DNA from: Anaerolineales bacterium
Lineage (GTDB): Bacteria > Chloroflexota > Anaerolineae > Anaerolineales > UBA4823
Assembly (NCBI GenBank): GCA_003105035.1
Contig: PQAL01000006.1
Span: forward strand, 40,718 to 104,717
Direction of reading: 5' to 3'
Length of the DNA: 64,000 nt
The notes under the pieces are model-generated. The model was not told where the DNA came from. It worked only from the letters and a program-made list of their open reading frames with translations, and made no database searches. Shown here piece after piece: positions 58,956 to 64,000 of the stretch (its first letter is position 1; the number at the start of each line of letters is the position of its first letter). Both the position numbers and the translations under genes were made by a program.

Positions 58956-59380
58956 GGTTTCATCATCTCCACTGACCTTCCAATCGTAAGCGGCTGGGAG
59001 AACAATATCCCCAAAATCAAGTCATGGGCATACGTAACGCTAACCCGGATGGGTTCCTCCACCAGACAAGCTTTTAGTCCGGCATCGGTTGTTACCGGGG
59101 TGTAGGCATTGCCACAGGCGATGGTGATCGAGGTGATTTTATCCGGATCAACAAGTGTCGATGTGCCCACCTCGGTGACTACAGTTGAGTAGATTTGATT
59201 CACTGTGGTTGTGTCGGGCGTGAAGGTATACACTCTGACACCTTCGCGTGCTGCATTAGAAATGGCGATATAGGCAAAAAAAGCCCTTCCAAGCTCGAAG
59301 ATTCCCAGCACGATAAGCACCATCAACGGCAAGATCAGGGCAAACTCAACCATACTTTGCCCCAAAGATTTCTGATTCAT
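58952..59380 (-). CDS. TadE-like minor pilin
   Basis: The 142-residue protein starts MNQKSLGQSMVEFALILP with the pseudopilin helix (LMVLIVLGIFELGRAF) and ISNAAREGVRVYTF, as in TadE. An ATG at 59404 is an alternative start giving eight more residues; the inner ATG matches better the start of its neighbour. A TATATT box just before 59404 would put the 5' end close to either codon. It is the first gene of the tadE-tadE-tadG transcript and is divergent from the HD-GYP gene. Confidence 0.85.
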   Translation of the reverse strand: MNQKSLGQSMVEFALILPLMVLIVLGIFELGRAFFAYIAISNAAREGVRVYTFTPDTTTVNQIYSTVVTEVGTSTLVDPDKITSITIACGNAYTPVTTDAGLKACLVEEPIRVSVTYAHDLILGILFSQPLTIGRSVEMMKP

Positions 59381-59730
59381 TAATTTGTCTTTACCAGTCA
59401 TCATTTATTAATATACACAACTCGCGATAATCGGCATTCTCAAAAAACGCTCCCCCAATCGACGCGGAATATCATCTATCCAGACACCAGTATTAACCTT
59501 TACCAGTAATATTTCCCGTCAGATCGGGTGAGCAGCCACGTCCCTTGTACGCAAAAATTATATCATTGCGGTCTAACAATTATACTAACAAATCTGATAA
59601 GGAAATAAGAACTAGATTAAACAAATCCCTTTGATTATTGTTGTAAAATATAGTAGGTTATTTCCTTGTCATCATATAAAACGGATTTTTATGTTTTCGG
59701 TTACAGTGCAACCTCGGAAAGGAAGGGATT
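59381..59730. other. Divergent intergenic region, no Flp pilin gene
   Basis: I looked here for a small Flp pilin gene and found none on either strand. The stretch is AT-rich, with TATATT near 59410 for the leftward tad operon. The HD-GYP gene to the right has GGAAGGG before its ATG. No other feature is visible. Confidence 0.6.
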
Positions 59731-60345
59731 ATGTATTCGTTAGATAGTCACAGGGAGTTGCTGGATGCAGTCTGGCGCCTGGCTTATATTGCCGAATATC
59801 GAGAAGGTAACAACCTTTCCCATCTGGAGCGTATCAAGGGTTATGTACAGGTTCTCGGGCGCGGGATTGGCCTGACCCAAAGTGAATACCAGCTGATCGC
59901 CACTGCTTGCCAGTTACATGATATTGGCAAAGTCGGCTTACCAGAGTCCTTATTGCTCCAGCAGGGGCAGTATTCCGAAACCGAGCTGCAGAAGATCAAG
60001 CGCCATACGATTATCGGCGCGGAGCTGCTGAGTAACTCCACCTCTCCCTTGCTGCAAGCAGCGGAAACCATCGCCCTGAATCATCATGAGCGCTGGGATG
60101 GATCGGGGTATCCACAAGGGATCAGTGGGGAGGAAATCCCGCTTAGTGCACGCATGTGTGCCCTTGCAGATGTCTTCGACGCTCTCACAACTCCCCGCCC
60201 ATATAAAAAGGAAATATCGCCGGAAGATGCCTCTCGCTTGATTAGCGGCGCGGGTGGATCGTTATTTGATCCCCAGCTGGTGGAAGTATTTGGGGCCGAG
60301 CTTCCTGCGTTTCTTAAGGTGAAGAAAACTGTCGAGAAACGCTGA
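59731..60345 (+). CDS. Stand-alone HD-GYP domain protein
   Basis: The 204-residue protein is almost only an HD-GYP domain: LHDIGKVGLPESLL (HD), HTIIGAELL, NHHERWDGSGYPQGI (the GYP loop), ARMCALADVFDALTTPRPYK and a terminal FDPQLVEVF. It should hydrolyse cyclic di-GMP. There is no sensor domain, unlike the large protein at 30994. GGAAGGG before the ATG supports the start. It lies next to the Tad pilus locus, whose expression or function is often controlled by this nucleotide, but a link is an inference. Confidence 0.92.
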   Translation: MYSLDSHRELLDAVWRLAYIAEYREGNNLSHLERIKGYVQVLGRGIGLTQSEYQLIATACQLHDIGKVGLPESLLLQQGQYSETELQKIKRHTIIGAELLSNSTSPLLQAAETIALNHHERWDGSGYPQGISGEEIPLSARMCALADVFDALTTPRPYKKEISPEDASRLISGAGGSLFDPQLVEVFGAELPAFLKVKKTVEKR

Positions 60346-60367
60346 AAAGGTAGTTCAGTAAATCTAT

Positions 60368-62068
60368 TTATGGATTGGGGGTAGGAGTTTCAGTCCCGGT
60401 CGCCCGGCTCGTCACCAGGTACCAGTTGGTGACGTGGTTGAATCGGTCAGCCGGTTCAAGGATCGGCCCTATGCTGATCCCGTTGACATCATTGCTTACT
60501 GCGTAAGTATAAACAGGATAGTACAGGGGAAGGGCAGGCAGCTCCTGGCTCCAGCGCACCTGGAAATTATTATATAAACGCTCCCGCACTTCGAGGTCGG
60601 TTGTGATGCGGGCCTGTTCCAGGTATTCACTTGCCTGGCGATCATCCCAATTTGAGTAATTTTGCCCGCTGGAGATCTGCGTCTGGTGCCAGAAGGGATA
60701 GGGATCAGGATCTGGTGTTTGTGACAGGTTCAGATCTACCAGGGCTGCCTGGTAGTTCCTTGTATCGAGGTGCTCTGCAACCAGCTGATCATAAGGCATG
60801 GCAGTCAGCTTAACCTGTACTCCCAAGGAAGCCCAATCACGCCGGATGGCATCTGCCAGTGCCTGGTGTGCCCGGTCATCCGGGAAAAGCAGCTCAAAGG
60901 ATAACGCTGTTCCATCTTCATTGGTGCGTGTCTCCCCGCCTTCCGCGGGGATGGTGTAACCGGCTTCACGGAGCAGCGAGATCGCTTCACTTGGGTTGTA
61001 AGCATAGTGTGTGATGCCGTCATAATAAGCCCAAGTGCCTGGGAAAATTGGACCATCAGCCAGGATAGCCTGACCACTCTGCAGGTTATCGATCATCCCT
61101 TGACGATTCAAACCCTGCATCAGTGCCATGCGGACGTTAACGTCCTGGAAGAATTTCGCTTGCGCATCATCCAGGTTCAGCAGGACCATCGACATGACCG
61201 GCAGGCGCGTGGTATATAAGCTCAGTCCGCTTTCAGCGAGGACTTCGGGGAGGATATCAGCAGTTACTTTTCCAATTCCAGCTATCTCGCCTGCCTGGTA
61301 GGCTGCGTACGCGGCCGGTGTGTCGGGAAAATAGCGCAATGCGATCTGGTCGATAAAAGCCGGTTGAGGTACGTAGTCTGTATATGCAGAAAGCACAACA
61401 CCGGTAACTTGCCCGTCGCCGGTGATCAGGTGGTCGAAACGGTATGGGCCGGTGCCAACCGGTTGCAAGTTGAAGGGATTGTCGATCAGGTCAGCCATGC
61501 TCAAGTCACCAAGCAGGTGTGAAGGAAGCAAGCCGAAGGTCAGGTAATCCAGGAATGGTGCATATGGCTCTGGCAGCTTAAATTGCACGGTCTTGTCATC
61601 CAGGCGAATGACTTCAATCTGCTTCCAGAATTCACGCAGGTCAGCCGGTAGGGGCGAGTCGTCTGAGCTCATCGTTTGGATCGTATAAATTACATCGTCA
61701 CTCGTGACGGGCTCGCCATCGTGCCAGGTGGCGCTTGGGTTTAATGAAAAGTTGTAGATTGTACCATCTCTGGAAATACCCCATGAAGTAGCCAGATCAG
61801 CCTGCGGGAGGCCGCGCTCGTCGATCCTCAACATCCCACTAAAAATCAGGTGGTCTACATCCCGGTCAGCTTCATTGTAATAATCCAGCACCGGGTTGAG
61901 GCGCATGAAGGTGCCAACAATTCCTTCTGTGTATATACCCCCGACTGCTGGTTGGACCACCGGTACGTTTACAGGCTGTAAGTTGCTTGGCCTTTGCTTG
62001 ATCAGCAGGATTGATATAGCTGCCAGTGCAATAATCGCGATCAATAATGGCCAGCGAAGTTTTTTCAT
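60368..62068 (-). CDS. Peptide/nickel ABC transporter substrate-binding protein (SBP family 5)
   Basis: The 566-residue extracytoplasmic binding protein has an N-terminal helix (LLIAIIALAAISILLI) without lipobox, so it is anchored by an uncleaved helix or cleaved by signal peptidase I. The family 5 fold is clear: GIVGTFMRLNPVLDYYNEAD, DHLIFSGMLRIDERG, LATSWGISRDGTIYNFSLNP, WHDGEPVTSDDVIYTIQ and DVNVRMALMQGLNRQGMIDN. It binds oligopeptides or similar ligands. The permease and ATPase genes of such transporters are not in the window. I chose the ATG at 62068 over 62092; neither has a ribosome site. Confidence 0.88.
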   Translation of the reverse strand: MKKLRWPLLIAIIALAAISILLIKQRPSNLQPVNVPVVQPAVGGIYTEGIVGTFMRLNPVLDYYNEADRDVDHLIFSGMLRIDERGLPQADLATSWGISRDGTIYNFSLNPSATWHDGEPVTSDDVIYTIQTMSSDDSPLPADLREFWKQIEVIRLDDKTVQFKLPEPYAPFLDYLTFGLLPSHLLGDLSMADLIDNPFNLQPVGTGPYRFDHLITGDGQVTGVVLSAYTDYVPQPAFIDQIALRYFPDTPAAYAAYQAGEIAGIGKVTADILPEVLAESGLSLYTTRLPVMSMVLLNLDDAQAKFFQDVNVRMALMQGLNRQGMIDNLQSGQAILADGPIFPGTWAYYDGITHYAYNPSEAISLLREAGYTIPAEGGETRTNEDGTALSFELLFPDDRAHQALADAIRRDWASLGVQVKLTAMPYDQLVAEHLDTRNYQAALVDLNLSQTPDPDPYPFWHQTQISSGQNYSNWDDRQASEYLEQARITTDLEVRERLYNNFQVRWSQELPALPLYYPVYTYAVSNDVNGISIGPILEPADRFNHVTNWYLVTSRATGTETPTPNP

Positions 62069-62100
62069 GGGATCAATCTTATCATGGGTCAAATAATGAT

Positions 62101-62171
62101 TAAAAATAAAAAGCGCTTCAGTTCAGCTGCCGAGTATTCACATTCAATTCGGCAGCACACCTCTGCGCTTG
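62101..62171 (-). terminator. Terminator of secG
   Basis: On the minus strand a compound hairpin is formed by an inner GCTGCCGA/TCGGCAGC pair and an outer AAGCGC/GCGCTT pair, followed by TTTTTATTTTT. It closes the secG transcript. Confidence 0.65.
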
Positions 62172-62183
62172 GGTTGGCTTCAA

Positions 62184-62405
62184 TTATGATACTTTAACTG
62201 AAATGATTGCCAGGGTAAAGAATAACACACTCAAAACGATGGTTACATAAAAAAGCGTCTTCTCAACGCCTCTTCGAGCAGTGAAGATACCGCCCGTGTC
62301 TGCACCGGTCAAGCCGCCCAAACCTGCACCCTTGCTTTGCATAATAACGCTCACAATCAGCGCTACCGATATAATAATCAATGAAATGTCTACAACGTTG
62401 ACCAC
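62184..62405 (-). CDS. secG: Protein translocase subunit SecG
   Basis: The 73-residue protein has the SecG arrangement: first helix (ISLIIISVALIVSVIM), the QSKGAGLGGLTGADTGGIFT loop with glycine-rich sequence, RRGVEKTLFYVT and a second helix (IVLSVLFFTLAIISV). SecG stabilises SecYE in the membrane during protein export. The GTG at 62405 has GGAGG six bases upstream. The gene stands alone between the binding-protein gene and the PHP gene. Confidence 0.93.
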   Translation of the reverse strand: MVNVVDISLIIISVALIVSVIMQSKGAGLGGLTGADTGGIFTARRGVEKTLFYVTIVLSVLFFTLAIISVKVS

Positions 62406-62597
62406 AACCTGCCTCCGAACAATCGTTAATGTCTCAGCTTCAGTAGTTAAGCTTGCGGATTATACCTTCGGTTGGTTGAATCGTCAAATCAAATGGTAAG
62501 TTTCATCTGTGTGTATTATTCTTCCAACTCGTTCGAGCATTATTCCTGGCAGAAATTCCATATATAATAAGTTACGATCCTGCGATATTGAGTCGAT

Positions 62598-63659
62598 ATG
62601 CCAGAAATCATTCTGAACCTGCATATGCATACCCGTTACTCCGATGGGAGTGGTACGCATGCTGGTATTGCATCTGATGCAATGAAGGCAGGCATTGATG
62701 CGCTGATCGTCACTGACCACAATGTTTGGGTAAATGGCCTGCAGGGATATATCAAGGAGGCCGATCGCCAGGTCCTAGTAATGGTCGGGGAGGAGATCCA
62801 TGACCAGGCCCGCGATCCTCAGAAAAACCACTTGTTAGCTTTCGGTGTGAATCGAGAGCTGGCAACCTATGCTTACGACCCCCAGCTGCTCATTGATACT
62901 ATCGCTAAAGCGGGTGGTCTGGCATTTATCGCCCATCCAGTGGACCCTGCGGCTCCATCGGTACATCAAGGCGATATCTCATGGGTGGATTGGAATGTGC
63001 ATGGATACACCGGGATTGAACTGTGGAATGGCTTTTCGGAATTCAAGCCCCGCATCAAGTCGTTTTTGCATGCCCTGTATTATGCTTACAACCCACAGCG
63101 CATCAACTGCGGCCCGCTGCCTGAAGTGCTGCTACGCTGGGATGAATTGCTGGCTACGGGCAAACGCGTGGTCGCCATTGGGGGTGGCGATGCCCATGCC
63201 AATCGCCTCAGCCTCGGGCCATTGCACCGGACTATCTTTCCGTATGAATTCCATTTCAGGGCGATCAATAACCATGTCTTCGTACCACGCCCGCTTGGTA
63301 CAGATAGTTCATCAGATATCAGCATGGTCTTGGATGCGCTTCGCCAGGGACACTGCTTTATCGGTTACGACCGGCCTGCACCCACACGCGGATTCCACTT
63401 CACTGCCCGTGGAATGGAACGGACTGCCGAGATGGGCGATGAGCTGAGCGGTAAAGGTGGTGTGACCTTCCAGATCCGCCTGCCCAGGATTGCGGAATGC
63501 ATATTATTGAAGAATGGCGTTCCTGTACGCACCTGGCATAAGCATGAATTGTGCACGTATATAACATCAGATCCAGGAGTGTACCGGGTGGAGGTGTATA
63601 TCGAATATTTGGGGAGGAAAAGAGGTTGGATCTATAGTAATCCGATATATGTGAGGTAA
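62598..63659 (+). CDS. PHP domain metal-dependent phosphoesterase
   Basis: The 353-residue protein has the PHP metal-site motifs: LHMHTRYSDGSGTHAG (His9, His11, Asp16), LIVTDHNVWV, MVGEEIHDQ, LAFIAHPVDPA and the late IGGGDAHANRLS. These are shared by histidinol phosphatase, polymerase-associated PHP domains and RNase AM (YciV/TrpH)-type nucleases. The C-terminal 80 residues form an extra domain (RGFHFTARGMERTAEM, VTFQIRLPRIAECIL) of the type seen after PHP domains in sugar- or nucleotide-acting proteins. The substrate is unclear. A TATAAT at about 62566 lies upstream. Confidence 0.85.
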   Translation: MPEIILNLHMHTRYSDGSGTHAGIASDAMKAGIDALIVTDHNVWVNGLQGYIKEADRQVLVMVGEEIHDQARDPQKNHLLAFGVNRELATYAYDPQLLIDTIAKAGGLAFIAHPVDPAAPSVHQGDISWVDWNVHGYTGIELWNGFSEFKPRIKSFLHALYYAYNPQRINCGPLPEVLLRWDELLATGKRVVAIGGGDAHANRLSLGPLHRTIFPYEFHFRAINNHVFVPRPLGTDSSSDISMVLDALRQGHCFIGYDRPAPTRGFHFTARGMERTAEMGDELSGKGGVTFQIRLPRIAECILLKNGVPVRTWHKHELCTYITSDPGVYRVEVYIEYLGRKRGWIYSNPIYVR

Positions 63660-64000
63660 GATAAATAAACCGATAGCACAAGAAACTGAAGTACTCGTTA
63701 AGCAACTCACTCTTCTTGACCCCATTGTCATACCTCTGCTTTTTGGTTTTTTCGTCTAAATGGAATTGGAATATATTTTTTCGCTAAATAGGGGAAGTAT
63801 AGGAAATCTCAGATCGGGCATAAGATTACACCGAAACTGGCTTGGCGGGAATGGCTCATATTTGCCGTATTAACTCAATATTGATCCCAGCGCAGTTCCT
63901 CATCCATTTACGATCGTCTTGATAACGATGCCCTTCACTTCACAATTCGATTAACAACTCTGTGAGGTCATTCTTAATGATTACGCAACCTTTTTTCTGT
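63660..64000. other. Intergenic region to the window end
   Basis: I see no gene, RNA or clear terminator here; all reading frames are short and without ribosome sites. A gene could begin beyond the window. Confidence 0.5.

Noticed and set aside
1..64000. CRISPR array, tRNA genes, rRNA genes, IS elements or prophage
   Set aside because: I saw no regularly spaced repeats, no cloverleaf-like sequence with a T-arm motif in the gaps, and no transposase or phage protein.

Overview
The window looks like chromosomal DNA of an Anaerolineae-type Chloroflexota bacterium. This is an inference from several traits. There are many lipoproteins with a lipobox followed by Ser/Thr/Pro linkers. Lipopolysaccharide and outer-membrane genes are absent, and a Tad pilus locus lacks the secretin gene. 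An FhaA-like/FHA pair, a class A RNase P RNA and several gene types common in that group also point this way. There are no phage genes, no insertion sequences with transposases, no CRISPR array, and no tRNA or rRNA gene that I could see.

Layout. 1-3.6 kb: the end of an aminotransferase, a solo B3/B4 protein, a methyltransferase, a zinc-ribbon membrane protein, a lipoprotein and a YHS metal-binding protein. 3.7-10.9 kb (minus strand): a redox/metal island that reads, in transcription order, PCYCGC lipoprotein, CuA cupredoxin, NosR/NapH-type 4Fe-4S membrane protein, CuA-cupredoxin/cytochrome c, a DUF1573-like membrane-anchored protein interrupted by an in-frame UGA, a Cys-rich hypothetical, a NarL-type response regulator, its histidine kinase and a DUF302 protein. 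11.2-14.7 kb: otsA - glycosyltransferase 4 - otsB, translationally coupled. 15-17.4 kb: a polytopic glycosyltransferase and rnpB. 17.7-27.6 kb: lipoproteins, two FHA proteins, archease-rtcB, a small family of PCH-domain proteins, a BNR/Ycf48-type propeller and more secreted proteins, with palindromic repeats between them. 27.9-35 kb: mgtA with a long leader, divergent from a 1355-residue PAS/GAF/HD-GYP sensor. 35.3-49.5 kb: mostly single metabolic and signalling genes (ankyrin, TIM barrel, YbaK, acyl-CoA synthetase, EamA, VOC, TPR, cyclase-like toroid, two-component system, esterase, cold-shock protein, aspA). 49.7-59.4 kb (minus): a Tad pilus locus in two units, tadE-tadE-tadG and cpaB-tadZ-tadB-tadC-LysM/TPR-cpaF. 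59.7-63.7 kb: HD-GYP, peptide-binding protein, secG and PHP phosphoesterase.

The most interesting signal is at 7098-7586. A DUF1573-like protein has an in-frame UGA directly after a Cys codon. The frame stays open for 59 more codons of family-like sequence, and a 6-bp stem with a G-first loop starts at the distance from the UGA expected of a bacterial SECIS element. It is translationally coupled to the CuA/cytochrome operon. I interpret it as a candidate Cys-Sec selenoprotein in an extracytoplasmic copper/electron-transfer system that has no recognisable terminal reductase in the window. Other points of note are the mgtA leader with a strong promoter, a short terminated transcript before the cold-shock gene, an extended P12 in RNase P RNA, the GT4 gene inside otsAB, and a Tad locus without pilin, prepilin peptidase or secretin.
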